From Coprinopsis marcescibilis (Eukaryota > Basidiomycota > Agaricomycetes > Agaricales > Psathyrellaceae): a stretch of 64,000 nucleotides of DNA. Positions 22,971-35,000 of the stretch are shown one piece after another. Where the stretch lies: positions 179,760-243,759 of the forward strand of contig ML210170.1 in NCBI GenBank assembly GCA_004369085.1, in the 5' to 3' direction. The translations under genes and the position numbers were made by a program. The notes under the pieces are model-generated. The model was not told the origin of the DNA, did no database searches, and saw nothing but the letters and a program-made list of their open reading frames with translations. Every line of letters starts with the position of its first letter. Within the stretch, counting starts at the first letter, position 1.

Positions 22971-25900
22971 TCAATCAACCTCACCACCAACCGCAGCCTG
23001 TAAAACCAACACCCCACTCCCCACATCCGCAACAACAAACGCACTCGCAACATCTCCAATCGTCTTCCTAACCTCCCCTCCAATCCCACCATGTTCATCC
23101 ATCAACTCTTTCAACTCGACCCTATGATTTTCCACCGCCAACCGCCTAGACCGTCCAGTCACAACAATCAGCGGTCCACATCCTCTCGACCCAGATCCAT
23201 CTACAGGCGAGGTAATATCAGATCCTTCGGCACCCTTTCCAGCCGCAGAGACGTCCACCACACTGTCACTTCTCCCCGATACAGCCCCTACAGGACTAAC
23301 CGGCAAACTCTCTCCAATATCCTCTTCCCGTCCACTCGCCTGCGGACTCCAATCACCCACAAGCAGCCTCTGTGCCTCCCGCACTGCAATTTGCAACGGA
23401 GCAAGCGTCCCAATCTCCTTAAACAAGATTCGCGGGTGAACGGGTCCAACGGCAGTACCAAAATCACCGTCCGAGCCACTCGTCGGCGATCGTGGAGACT
23501 GAGCCTGACTACCACTACCATCCCTCGACACCCCTCCACTCCCAATCTTCGCATGTTTCGTCCACAACACATTGTCTGCCGTCTCGCTTTGCATCCTAAA
23601 CTCGGAATTCTGCTGCCCATAGACCGTATCAGGATACGCGGCACCTCCAATGCCAAGATTCTATATCCATGTCAGCTACACGAATCACAATAGAAGCGTG
23701 TGGACTTACCATTCCAACAGTCAACGCATTCGTATCTTCAGGCCTCCTCCCTCCCTCGTCCTCACGCTCCCGTCTCGTAATCCTAACAACAGTCGCGCTC
23801 ACATCCTCGCTATCGCACAGCTGAACCACAAACTCCAGCGCCAGTCGGTCATCCGGGCCTCCAAAGAACGGTAAGAACAGGTGCTGCTTCCTCCCTCCAC
23901 TTGAAGCGCCACTCCCATCCTCAAGTCCATATACGCCCCCTCCAAAACCAGCCCCCTCAACGACATCCAACATCCCAAGGTCGACAAACAACCCGACATC
24001 AACCGCGGCCTGCTTGAACACACTCCTCACAAACTGGGCATGGATGACACTCGCAGCACTCTGATGGATCGGTTGTCTAAAGCTCGAAAACATCGTCTCG
24101 AACGGGTTCAACAACGGCGATTTCAACAGGTTGGGCGTCAGAGGAGCATGGGTAGACGCAGCCGTGACTGCACTGGCCGGTGCATCAGCCATCGTCGAAG
24201 AATGTGGTGGGCGAGGATGAGGATGGGAGCTAGAGGGTCCAGCAGAAACAGGGTTTCCAACGTTAACCTGGCGAGGAACACCTTCGTACGCATTCACGCC
24301 TTTCCCACTCGTCAACCACGGCACCAGAATCATATCCGACCCGTACTCCCTCGCCTGTTCAACAATGCTATACGCCATCTGGTCGAACTGGACAATCACC
24401 AAACTCGGGTCGATTTTGACATGATTCAGCGCCCCAAACATCCTAAAAGCAGAAAGCAAAGGATCGCTCCGCAAGACCGCGTCCGCAGCTGAGGACTTCA
24501 TGACCGCTGACACACGGTCCGAGAGTTCGATAACCCGTAGGGCTTCGAGGGAGACCTGCGCTTGCGTTGGGATCTGAAGGGAAAGTAGTGTCCCTTTGCC
24601 TTGTTTGGAAGACGACCCATGGCTCTTCTCCCGGATAATCGACTCGGGCCTTGCCAAAGGAGGGAGAGAAGCACGACGAATGGGATTGACCAACTGCGTC
24701 AACGCCATCATCCCAGCCAAGTGTTCGAATTTGTCCAGAACGACCGTGAACCTAGTCTTCTTCTCTCCTTCCCTCGACTTCGGATACGCGGCCTCTCCAT
24801 CCCCATCTTCCCCGTCACCCAAATGTTTAAAGTTGCTTCCATCCGCGGAGACACGAACACGTTTGTTCGGAGGATAAAGCCAGGTGACAAGTGGAGTAGT
24901 CATAAACGTCAAGACCAACGCTTCCAGCACGAACATCGAAAATACGCGCTTGATCGACAGTGGTTAACCAAAATAGAATGGAAACCGAATCGTGACTTAC
25001 TCTGGATAAGATCCCCGCGGAAAGGCCCACGTTGAGGACAATGAGCTCCACGAGACCTTTGCAGCTCATGAGCGATCCAATCGCCGCGGACTCTCTCCAA
25101 CTAAATCCTGCCACGTAACGAGCTCCCAAGGAACAACCTCCAAATTTGCCGATGAACGCGGTGGCAACAATGGCGATTGTATATCCCCAAATCTTCCCTA
25201 CCAAAACGATTAGTGGGATCATTCAATTTAGAAGTAAAAGGGACTGCATACCGCTGTTCAAAAGTCCCAAATCCGTCGACAGACCCGATAGGGTAAAGTA
25301 CTGCAAAACCTTTAGCACAGAAAGTGAAAGAGTCACTGCTGGCGTACGCACCAACGGCAAGAAAATGATCGAAACCATATCCTCTAGCTTTTCTGTCAAT
25401 GCAATCGCCAGACCACCTTCGCGTGGTACAATCAAACCCGCCAAGAAAGCGCCAAAAATCGCGTGGACACCGATGACGTCGGTGAGGAATGCTGACCCAA
25501 ATAGAACGAGCATTGTCACGGTCATGAAAAACACCGATGGGCCGTCCTCAACTGAACATCACGAATTAGCAGCATAAACATAAAGAGTGATGAACAGCAC
25601 AAACTAGAACCAGTCTTCCTTGCCAGCCATTTCAACGCCCATTTTATCGGGAAAAGAACGGTGATCGTCCAGGCGACACAGACAAGAAGAATATAAAGTG
25701 CCGTCAATCCGTTGCCAGCATTGACGAGAGCGACGCTCAACGCGAGCAAGGTCCATCCAACTGGGGTTTATTTTAGCAAAAGATAGTAAAACCAAGCTCG
25801 AAAACGCACTGATATCGTTCCCCACACCCGCTGAGAGCACCACAATCCCCACAGTCGTATCCAGCAATTTAAGTTCCGTCAAAATCCTGCAAAGAACGGG

Positions 25901-26763
25901 AAACGCTGTGATCGAGTATGCGACGCCAGTGAAGAGCATGAAATGCGTGAATTTGACGCTTGGGTCGATGAACTCTTCGTATATCGCTACGGATAGGCCA
26001 GAGCCAATGGCGAAAGGTAATATCATTCCGGCGAGGGCGACGGTTGCTGAAAGGCGTGCATTGCGTTTGATCACCCCTGCGTCGATTTCTAACCCTACGA
26101 GGAATAGGAAAAGACAGAGGCCGATGTTGGCAACGAGACCTAGGTATGCACGAGAGTCCTCGGGGAATACATGCTGCGTGAATCCTGGTATTCGACCTGG
26201 AAAAGTCGAGGCATTGGAGTGAGTGGGTGAAGGTGAAGTGGGTGATGTTGGTTCAAGGCAACGCACCAAACGCGGTTGGTCCTGGAAGAGGGTAAGCCGG
26301 TCATGCGAATATAACGTTGCAGACAGGTCCGTACCTAAGATGATACCTCCCAACACCTCTGCGATAACCTTTGGCTGATGAAGCTTTCGCAGACCGAGCG
26401 ACAGCACGCTTGCCGTGCATATTATTATACCTATGGCAGCGAAATGGTAAGGATTGACGTCCATTCTGGTTAAGCGATAACAGTGCGGCATCGAACGACT
26501 TTAATTGCTCACCAACTTGGACAATCCATAAACGAATTGGATCAGCGGGACTAAAGCTTGTTGGATCCTGTCCGCTAAGAAGGCCGCCCTGAATTTGGCA
26601 AGACGTTAGGCGTTTGGGTCTTGAAGCGAAAACAAGCAACTTTTACCTGTTCTGGGGCGGACCTCCTCTGTATGAGTTGGAAAACCTGCTGCGAAAACTC
26701 TGGCATAGCAGGGCGATGGGCGTTGAACGTTGAAAGCCAACCTTTCGAGCGATCATTGGCCAC
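22971..26763 (-). CDS. KHA1: K+/H+ antiporter, KHA1 type (CPA2)
   Basis: Eleven exons sum to exactly 1072 codons (1071 residues): 26763-26647, 26588-26513, 26430-26335, 26281-26267, 26196-25810, 25760-25611, 25551-25352, 25300-25252, 25197-25001, 24948-23710 and 23660-22971. The first half is a CPA2 cation/proton antiporter: GGLLSGQDPTSFSPADPIRL, then GGIILGPTAFGRIPGFT, GLCLFLFLVGLEID, NDIIGWTLLALSVALVNAG, FGAFLAGLIVPREGG, YFTLSGLSTDLG and SCKGLVELIVLN. The second half is a long hydrophilic tail with a USP-like fold pattern (VKIDPSLVIVQFDQMAYSIV) as in yeast Kha1. It exchanges K+ for H+ across endomembranes (Golgi in yeast) and affects pH and salt tolerance. The 15-nt exon 26267-26281 is needed to encode PTAF of the conserved ILGPTAFG motif. 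Confidence 0.95.
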
Positions 26764-27060
26764 ATCACGCAGATGGATGGCTGTGAGTTATTATTAGAGG
26801 CCGACGTCAGGCGTTGTCATCGTGCCCATGTGGTGCCATTCCGATAGAGCTGGGACAGAGATTTTGGAGAAACGATAATGAGGGACGGGGAAGAGTTGGT
26901 GGAATCAGCGGAAACGCCCTCGACCTTGGCTTGACAAGTCCGTCCGCCACATGTACTGCCAAGCTCACTGTATTCCGAGGGCTTTGGCATTCACGGCATT
27001 TACCGACTACTTGGCAACTTGGAAAAGCTGTGTTGCAATAGGGGCAACATCAGTAAACAC
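26764..27060. other. KHA1 upstream region
   Basis: About 300 bp upstream of the KHA1 start. No gene and no obvious TATA box. Confidence 0.4.
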
Positions 27061-27167
27061 CGGACAGTGGGATAGCGTGGGATAAGGGTGGATAATACAG
27101 GATAAGGGTGGATTAACCTATATTATCCACCCTTATCCACGCTATCGAGCTTTATCCCACTGTCCCG
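27061..27167. repeat. 107-bp inverted-repeat (MITE-like) hairpin
   Basis: The left arm begins CGGACAGTGGGATA and the right arm ends TATCCCACTGTCCCG. Inside, GATAAGGGTGGATAA occurs twice on the plus strand (27081 and 27101) and its complement TTATCCACCCTTATCC follows at 27122-27138, so nearly the whole element folds into one hairpin. It lies next to the start of the duplicated module at 27.3 kb. No clear target duplication was seen. Confidence 0.7.
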
Positions 27168-27319
27168 AAAACAGTGATGAACCTGAAGGGTGCATTTCCT
27201 CCAGAACCTCAGTGACCAGGCAGAGTGACCAAATGAATGATTTAGGTGTTATAAATGTTAAGTATAATATTAAAGATGCGGTATTGACATTGCGGCGGCC
27301 TTGGTTAACATGTCAGTGG

Positions 27320-27640
27320 ATGGTTTGTTTAAAAGATTTCGGATGAGCTGGGACGGCATATCAACCAGCTTAGGAGTCAGGATCTACTGTGGGAAGTGCA
27401 GGCTGACTTGGCGGGACCCTTTCACCAGGCAGATCATCCCCATCGACATTTTATTATGGACGAGTCGTGTAAGTGTAACCAAAACCATAGCCATAATCTG
27501 ACTGTTAACCGGAACACGCGGCTGACGGCTCACGCACTCTGAGTAGTAGACCACGTTCGTGCGCGGTTGAACGCTGGACGAGGTTGGCGAGGGCACGATA
27601 GCTCTGGCCCAAGCCGGACGAAGTAATCAAGATGAAGAAC
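27320..27640 (+). pseudogene. Nucleotidyltransferase-like gene remnant
   Basis: Matches the middle and third exons of the intact gene at 56861-57626: the segment coding LTWRDPVTKQIIPIDI is kept as LTWRDPFTRQIIPIDI near 27408-27450, followed by the same splice donor region (GTAAGTG) and by sequence matching the start of exon 3 up to PKPDEVIKMK near 27605-27640. Homology then jumps to the 3' flank of the intact gene. Exon 1 and most of exon 3 are missing, and frames are shifted, so it is a remnant. Confidence 0.75.
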
Positions 27641-28335
27641 GATGCGCTAGATGTACTTGTCAAGCACTCGCGTGCTGTGTGTGGTCCAAGCCCAATATAT
27701 AGAGCTGATCGTTGAGAATCAAGAAACATGGAGGTGCATACGGGTGGGCCTTGGAGTCCATATACAGTATACCGGGATAGAAACGGTAATTTAACGCTGC
27801 TGGTGGATGTCCAGTCCAATCTAAAAAGATTGTTTGAGCATAGCGTCAGCACCAGATCGATGCGCGCTTAATTCGTGTCTACCTTCCCGCAGGCTGGTTC
27901 ATGTGGTTGCTTGGACATACATCTTATTAGTGCTCCAGTCATCTTACGCTCATCACTTACGCTTGGATATTGAGGCCAATTGATGGCGTGGGGTACGCCA
28001 TTCGGGTCTGCAATGTGAATCCCATTCTGTTTCCAAAATGCTAGCGTGTCAACAAAGCACTACAGGCCACCATTTCATCCTTTGGTACTCTGGATCTGCG
28101 GCGCACTCTTGCTATAGCAACTTACTTCCATTTCCAGTACTTACTCCGCCGTTTGATGGGTTGGATGGACCATGGCCACCTGGCGAGGACAATGCAAATC
28201 CTGTGGTGCCATCAAATACCAAACATGTGACAAGCGCTCTCGCCTTAAATACAAGCTGCACCTGGAATGAAGATACAGAATGTTCCCGCCTTTGACGATC
28301 ATATATACCTACTCGATATTCAGCTCCTCAACACC
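27641..28335 (+). repeat. Module flank shared with 57.8-58.4 kb and 48.3-47.8 kb
   Basis: Non-coding sequence closely similar to 57765-58438 (for example TTGTCAAGC, GGTGGGCCTTGG, ACCAGATCGA.GCGCGCTTAAT) and, inverted, to 48290-47767. It includes a short cysteine-bearing potential reading (CKSCG..CDKRSRL) that is interrupted and is probably not translated. Confidence 0.7.
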
Positions 28336-29733
28336 ATGTCTTCGTTTCTGATAGAGTCTCAGGCGTCCCCACCGGCTGGGTCCGTCGTCGAGTTGAGCGC
28401 GTCAGATTCGCAGGACAACCTCACCAGTCCGTTCAATACAGGCTCTCAGCTCGGGCGTAAGCATGCCAACATATCCTCAGCCACAGATGTTCAAGAACAT
28501 TTCAATGTCGTGGCGGGGGTAATAAAAGTTCACTTCGAACGCCATAGCAATGTCTTTGACGGTAATCGCTTTGCCAAAATTAAGAACCTTTGGGACATCA
28601 TGGAGAAGGAGTCCTATCGTATGCGAGCGATTGAAATAGGCGGCCATTTTGGCACAGAAGATCTACCAAAGTCGAAATACTCAGCGCCCTTGATGGAACA
28701 GTTAATCATCGATGGTGTATTGCTCAAGATGCCCCCCCGGCTGGATCTGTTCCGCAAAGGCAATTCTCCGCTGCAGAAGCTTTACATCAGGAATTTCGAC
28801 ATTACTTGGGGTTCCCCGCTTCTGCGCTCGAGCGCGCTCGTATCTCTCCAATTGGTCTCCTCCGATCACTACAGACCATGGGATTTTAGGGCACCACCCA
28901 CCGCCACAGAGTTTCTGGATGTCTTCAAGAGTCTCCCAAAGCTTGAACAGCTTGTGCTCACTAATATGGGTCTCCCTACACCTAATGGAATGCCACGGGA
29001 TCATACTCTCTGCCAATTCCCCCATATGAAGACATTAGAGCTTAACGGAAAACTTGAAGAAGTCGGAGCTGTCCTCGGCTGCTTTTCGATCCCGCCCAGC
29101 GCCAAGCTTGTGCTCCGATGCTACGTCAACTACCACCAGGATGACATGGTTGTCCCAGTGGCCAAACGGTTCAGAGAAGCGCTGGCGTCCGGGTGGCTTT
29201 CTGCGCCCCTTTCAACTCCTTCGGACAAGGACTCTAAGCAAAAGCAGGCTATCCAAGCCCTCAAGCTGAAAGGCAAAGTAACGACCCGCAAAATCATTGG
29301 ACTCAATGTGTCACGCATCAAGATGAGTGCTTGGCTTGCCCCCGTCAACATTTGGGGTGAAGACGATAGTGTTCCTGTTCCGAATCTTGTCATCAAGATT
29401 AAGCACGTATACGTTCAAGACTCGCCTGTAAACGCAAATCTCTCGATCTTACCACTGGACAATCTCCAGGACATGTCCCTGAATTTCTCTGACGGAGACA
29501 TGTTGGAGGTCATGGGAAACTTGCCCAAGCTGCAGCGCCTCCACCTGGACTCTTCCGTGGGCAGTCATTTCATCGAGCACCTCTTTTCCAAGCTAAACCA
29601 AGGACAAGCGATGGGCTACGGCAACCTCGAGGATATCGATGTGATAGTGTACAGCCACGATTTTCACGACGGGTTAACTGAAGATAACTTGGATGAAGAA
29701 GAATTGGAAGAGGAAGCTTTTTGGGTCCAATAA
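28336..29733 (+). CDS. LRR half of an F-box/LRR protein (F-box lost)
   Basis: Continuous frame of 465 codons from ATG 28336. The start MSSFLIESQASPPAGS matches the starts of the paralogs at 47766 (minus) and 58439. After about 45 residues it jumps, relative to the full-length 45.4-47.8 kb paralog, over about 250 residues containing both F-box-like segments, and resumes at KIKNLWDIMEKES. It then follows the LRR part (LLRSSALVSLQLVSSD, TATEFLDVFKSLPKLEQLVL, KTLELNGKLEEVGAVLGCFS). The C-terminus ends in an acidic tail (NLDEEELEEEAFWVQ) and lacks the paralog's last segment. Without an F-box it could bind targets but not Skp1, so it may be a dominant competitor or simply a decaying copy. Preservation of a 1.4-kb open frame is the argument for calling it coding. 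Confidence 0.55.
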   Translation: MSSFLIESQASPPAGSVVELSASDSQDNLTSPFNTGSQLGRKHANISSATDVQEHFNVVAGVIKVHFERHSNVFDGNRFAKIKNLWDIMEKESYRMRAIEIGGHFGTEDLPKSKYSAPLMEQLIIDGVLLKMPPRLDLFRKGNSPLQKLYIRNFDITWGSPLLRSSALVSLQLVSSDHYRPWDFRAPPTATEFLDVFKSLPKLEQLVLTNMGLPTPNGMPRDHTLCQFPHMKTLELNGKLEEVGAVLGCFSIPPSAKLVLRCYVNYHQDDMVVPVAKRFREALASGWLSAPLSTPSDKDSKQKQAIQALKLKGKVTTRKIIGLNVSRIKMSAWLAPVNIWGEDDSVPVPNLVIKIKHVYVQDSPVNANLSILPLDNLQDMSLNFSDGDMLEVMGNLPKLQRLHLDSSVGSHFIEHLFSKLNQGQAMGYGNLEDIDVIVYSHDFHDGLTEDNLDEEELEEEAFWVQ

Positions 29734-30192
29734 AGGGGTATCTCTGGGCTCATCCGCGTTTTTGTCTCTCTTCTACTCCAATATTTAACTTGTTTCTGTT
29801 CGACTTGTAGACAGTTGATCTTTTCATACCATTTTATATGCAGTTCTTTTTTATAACTAGGGTGAAATTGATTGAACTGTCGGCCAGGGATGTAAAGGAG
29901 TCAGGACGTCTGTCGTTGATTAAGTTGCCGGTAGCTTAAGGGGTGGATCAGTCCTTTATATTCTGAACCAGCTCCTCTGGAGTGATATCTCCGGCTAAAC
30001 GGTATGTAAGAGTACAACTACGTTGTCAAAAGCCCCAGCCCTGAGTCGTGGGATATGTGATCTTAGTTGTCTCCAGGTCCAGGACGTCTGTCACCGATTA
30101 AGTTGCGCGGGCCTGAGTCCGTTAACAGCCTATTCTACACGCGCTGTGCACTTTTCCTGATGCTCCAGGTTCATTGAAGTCCGGAGAGTTGA
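29734..30192. other. 3' flank of the LRR paralog
   Basis: Contains two copies of a roughly 30-bp word, CAGGACGTCTGTC..GATTAAGTTGC, at about 29912-29941 and 30080-30109. A related word lies inverted at about 45192-45225 beside the 45-kb paralog, so this is also part of the duplicated module. No gene. Confidence 0.5.
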
Positions 30193-30225
30193 ATGTTATT
30201 ACCTTGTCCTGCATATGCGTGTCTC

Positions 30226-30330
30226 TCGACAATCCGCTATGCGCTCTCGGATGCCGAGGACCAAGTGTCGTTCAACGATGCGCCTTTTGCGACCCTGACG
30301 CCGGTGTCTACGCGCGCTTCGCCATTGGAT
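30226..30330 (+). pseudogene. TDP2-like phosphodiesterase gene fragment
   Basis: About 100 bp encoding YALSDAEDQVSFNDAPFATL, matching YLVTDAEDQTAFENVPFATM of the intact gene at 60426-61421 (near 60757-60820). Nothing on either side continues the homology, and the frame runs into unrelated sequence. It occupies the same place relative to the F-box/LRR paralog as the intact gene does at 60 kb. Confidence 0.65.
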
Positions 30331-30427
30331 AGGGGCAGATATACGGAGTTTGAATCCAAGAAGGGAATGTGCAGTTGCTTCCTTCATCATCCTTGCCTCA
30401 TCACTCGGGACCACGTCTTAGTTATAC

Positions 30428-32087
30428 ATGTCCACGCACAGTGACTTTATTGCCCCCTTCCTAACACCCATTGCGCCAGAGCTGGAGCCATATCTTCGCA
30501 ACAACGATCCTCCCGATGAAGACCTCGTGATACTTGCAAGGGAGGAAATGATGAAGGAGGAGCAACAAATCGATTACCTTGAACGGGAGATCGCAAGACA
30601 TCAGCAGCAAACAGTTCACTTTCTGCAGGAGTGGATCAGCAGTCTACAATGGCTGTCCAGCAAGTTCAAGGACAAACGCGATGGCTACCGCTCCATCATC
30701 TCACCTCTCCGACGATTCCCACCGGAACTCATCACCGAGATTGTCAAAATCAGCTTATCACCCGACGGGATGCTTGATCACGAAGGCCGACTCAGCTTCA
30801 TGCATTTCAGAGGCGTCAATAGGACCTGGAGAAATGTAATGTTTACTTCGAAGACACTTTGGAGTGGGCTCACCGTTGAAGTCAGAGGGAATGAATTGGA
30901 CGTTCCCGCTAACCTTTGGGGAAAAACCCTTTCACAATGGTTTGACAGGGCGGGAGAATGCACACCAATACGCCTGGCGATCGAAAGGACCAACACTACA
31001 TCTGTAACCGACAGCGCCATTCGCGAACTTATGATATTCACAACCACGAAGCGAAACTGGAAAGTACTTCGATACCCGATAGTCTGCCGTGTCAAGGACG
31101 CCCGCTCAGTATCCGACCTAGCCAAAATGTTTCGAAAGCGTGGCACTCAATCCTGCCGTTCCATGGCAATCAATTGAAGAATTTCGGCTTTCTGTTCAAG
31201 ATCCTGAGCCTTGGCCGGATGGCAGAGCGTTCACGGGGTGGTGGCCATTTAACGGTGTCAGAGGCCCAAGGTTCTACAATATTCTTCCCAACCTTTCCAA
31301 ACTTACACTTAAATGGGGTTTGAATTCCCCTGTTCAAATATCCCATCCGACTCTTGCCACTCTCCATCTATCGACGCCGTTTCAGTGCGCAGTAGCAATG
31401 CTGCCCGGATTTCCTGCTTTGGAGGACTTGAAACTCCAAACATGGGGCAATCCTCTAGATCCTTCGAAACCTACGGAGTTGCTCAAGCTTCACACACTGC
31501 GTCTAACGCATCCAATAGGAGCGTACATCTTCTATGACAGGGTGCAAGCGCCTAACCTCAAAACCATCAGCATCGATCCCCCCACATTATCAAACAGGCT
31601 CTGGGTGGATCGCGACTGTCAATACCTTGCTTCACTCATTCGATCCCCCAAGCTTCAAAATGTCGACTTCCGCCGGGCGTCCGCAGGCGCTATAGCAAAG
31701 TTTCTCCGTTTCTCATCCCATTATCTGACCTACACGGAGCTGCTAGTTTCCAACTGGGACTTTGCGAAGATAATACTTGAGAACAGGGAACACAAACCAC
31801 CCACCAATTCCCTGCCTTTCTCCCTTCGAACCATCACACTCTCCGAGGCCAGATTCTCCCCTGAAGACCTGGATATTCTCGTTGCTCTCCTGCGCCGGGA
31901 TGTGGAGCAGAGCCACGGTGATGGGCTCATGAGGTCGCGTAGTCATGGTTCGAGCGGGGCTTTAGGAACCCATCCTTTGACAATCGTGTATCTGTCGAAT
32001 CCGGAACCCACATCTTTCTCAGTAGATCGGAGAATGATGTTATATAAATGTGGTATAGACCTTGAAGCGTCCGATGCTGTTGTCTAG
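30428..32087 (+). pseudogene. F-box protein gene with a one-base frameshift
   Basis: Starts MSTHSDFIAPFLTP, with an acidic coiled coil (about residues 30-65, EEMMKEEQQIDYLEREIARH), an F-box (SPLRRFPPELITEIVKISL, about residues 95-113), the usual HFRGVNRTWRNVMF follow-on and LRR-like text. The first frame runs to 31177. The natural continuation (ALNPAVPWQSIEEFRLS..) is in another frame, 31140-32087, and the two join if one base near 31130 is extra. No splice sites explain the shift. Joined, it would be about 550 residues, normal for the family. Either a young pseudogene or a single assembly error. Confidence 0.7.
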
Positions 32088-35000
32088 TCTTTGACCATGT
32101 AACGAATGTAGAATGTTTCAAGCGCTGAGCCTTATCAATAATCAAACTGGTGAAAATGTTGGTAGCAGTCTGTGCGATTCTCCCGATTACTAAAGTAGGT
32201 TCAACCGACTCGTGAGTCGGAGGAGACAACCTAAGCTCTTAAGTCTTGAATATCACAACTTCCAGACTCATTCTTCAGTCGACGCTCCCACCCGATTGCA
32301 GAGTCCACAGCCACTCCACACGTGCGCACGGACCCGAGTCATGTGCACCGCGCGTCAAACGGCGGGACCGACCAATCAAACCACGCCCACTCATCGCATA
32401 TGGAAACATCGGCGGATCATCGATCAAATTCAACTTCACTGAGTCAGAATTCTTCGCAGGGGGCGCAGTTGTCACATTTTGTCGTTGCCACACATTGCAC
32501 GAGTCATGGTGAGTTCCGGGTTGAAATTTTGCTGTATTTAAGTTGTGTGGGTGGCGATTCTCTCTCGCTCTCTCCCATCCCTCGCTCTCGTTCTCTGGCT
32601 TTGAATTGTTCGTTCGTTCGTTCATTCTCTCTTGCTCCGCCTCCGAACTGAGACCTCTATCTCGCGCCTTCATGTTGGACATCCGATCTCTGTGAACTGC
32701 GGTATACAAAAGCTATTTTTACTGCGCCACGCCATGCCTTGCTTCGCAGTGGCAATGGTAGCAACTTGAATGACGCACTACGCAAACGCCAATGCAGGGT
32801 AGAAGGGAATGGAGAGGGGCACGAGACAGAAGCAGAAGCAGAAACTTGCCACGGCGCAGCACTCAAACTTGTACGCTTTTTTACGTTTTGGGAAACGGTG
32901 GGATCGGGATCGGAAAGTGCGCCGTCGCAGCCTCGAGGCGCAGGGGCAAGGGCGGGCGGCATAGAACCAAGGTACGCATTGTACCTTACCGGGCGAAATG
33001 AAATCCTTTTCTGATAATTCTGATTTGTTATCATTATAATTCCGGAGCCCGGAATAGGTTGCTGCGCATGCGCGGTATCACCGTCCTCTGCGCTGCTCTA
33101 AAATTGGCTCTTGTGCTCTCTCCGCCATTTTTGGAAATCGGATATGGCTTGGGCAACCTTTGGCACTCAACCGGAAATTTGGCTGGTACAATTCCGACGG
33201 AACTCGTGACTCGATTCAGATGACTCGGCCATCTCGAGCTCGAACAACACGTACATTCCAGAGGATTCTGCAACCTTCCTTCTTCTTTTCCTTCCTTTTC
33301 AGACTTCCTCGGTGTCCACGAATCTCCGACCCTGCGCCTCATGTCTCGTGCCTTAGTTCAGTGCCCTTCGTCTACGACAACGTCCAAATCGGTCGTACAA
33401 TAACTCGGGAACGAGATCACCTAGTACCACCGGGGGACTCGGGAACGGACATGGCCCTGAGGCCAACGGGCGCAGTACTCAGTGATAGGCAAAAGGTGAT
33501 TAATGTGATTCTGACACGTCCACGTCACGATCGGGAATGCAATGTACGAAGCTAATTAGGGACGCGACGCGTGTATGTCTTGGTGTCTTGGGATCCCTTG
33601 GGATTGGGTCTTGCGACTTGCAAATTTGATCGATGGTCTGGTCTCTCGAAGCTTGGAGGATGAATGAATCGGGAATCGGAATCGTGGACTTGGGTTGGGG
33701 CTTCCATTGCAATTAGCGGCTACGATAAGTTTGTGCGGTTATACAGGCCTTTGTCTTGTGGGGGTTCTTATTCTTTGTCTTTGGTTCTGACTTGTGAGGT
33801 TGCGTCTTTGTTCTGACTGGGGTTCTCGTTCGACTGCGGCAGGTGTTCCGCTATGTGTGTGATGAACAATCGGATGTTCTTATTCCCTCTCGGATCGGAG
33901 GCAGGCGCAGTACACGGTGCACGGTGCGTAGTCTTTTCCTTTCTTAACCATGATGTCATTTTACAATTGGTTATTATTAGAAAGGACACTGCGCGCAAGT
34001 GAAGCTGACGGGCTGCTACGGTGCACCGGCAACGTGGAAACACGGAAATTGGTATGTACATGGAAGAAAGGGTCAGGACGGGACACTTCTGTAGTCTGCG
34101 GGCTGTTCGTGAGTGTATTGGCGTGGGTTTCGTAACTTGGAGGGGTGGATACGGATCGTTCCTCGTTCCTGCTCTTGGGCTTCGAAGCCGTAATCTCGTG
34201 TTCGTACCTGTTGGTACGTACCCCGCCACCATCGATGCAGACACTTGGGCACAACTTGGGCATGCATCCATGTATGCATGTATGATGGTAACGCGGTCCT
34301 TGCACCGCGGGCTGTTACATATACACGGCACGGATACAAGCCCAATGTTCACAATTCCAGCCGGGCGTGCCGCGTGTATGTCCATAACGGGCAATCTATC
34401 AGCGTCGAAAGAAGGCGAGGGTCATGTCTGTTACGCCGCAACGAGGCGTTCCCCGAGTCAAACTGGTGATGGATTAGGATGGAGAGGGGAGGGGGGACCT
34501 CAGATTGGCGGTTGCTTGGTGTGAGGTTTTATGTGGTATGTGATTTATCATATTGGCCGGTTCCTTGGTGTGGGTGATGCTGTCACAGCGGGTGGGATTT
34601 TAGGCTTTTTGTCATAGCCTTTGTCCGTGGGTGAGGGTTCTTTGCTTTGTTAGTTGCCTTGCTTCTCGGGTAACTGGACGGGTCAGGGGTGAGGTGCTGT
34701 AGACACGCATGCGGTACATGACACGAAACGACACGGCAACCAGTGCGATCGACAGACAGATAGAAAGACAGATGTGGGTTGCAAGTCCGTGGATGCCCTA
34801 AATGGATGTTGGTATGTGGATAGACGGGACGGTGACTGACAGGTCTGCACCGGAAAAGGAGTGTCGAGGGCGGGAGCCGCGACAGTTACGGAATTAATCA
34901 TTTGAGCAAGCTGTGCGCTGCGGTGCGAGTGCGAGGCTCTCATCTTCTCTAGTCTTCCTCACGCTTCTAGTTGGTTCCTTTGTCTGCTGCGCGTCCTCAC

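Noticed and set aside
27061..27167. Telomere-like repeats in the 107-bp hairpin
   Set aside because: The unit GGATAAGGGTGGATAA is not TTAGGG, and the arrangement is inverted rather than tandem.
33768..34394. 208-codon minus-strand frame upstream of the bZIP gene
   Set aside because: Overlaps other frames of similar size on both strands, has no domain and no hydrophobic or repeat pattern typical of a protein.
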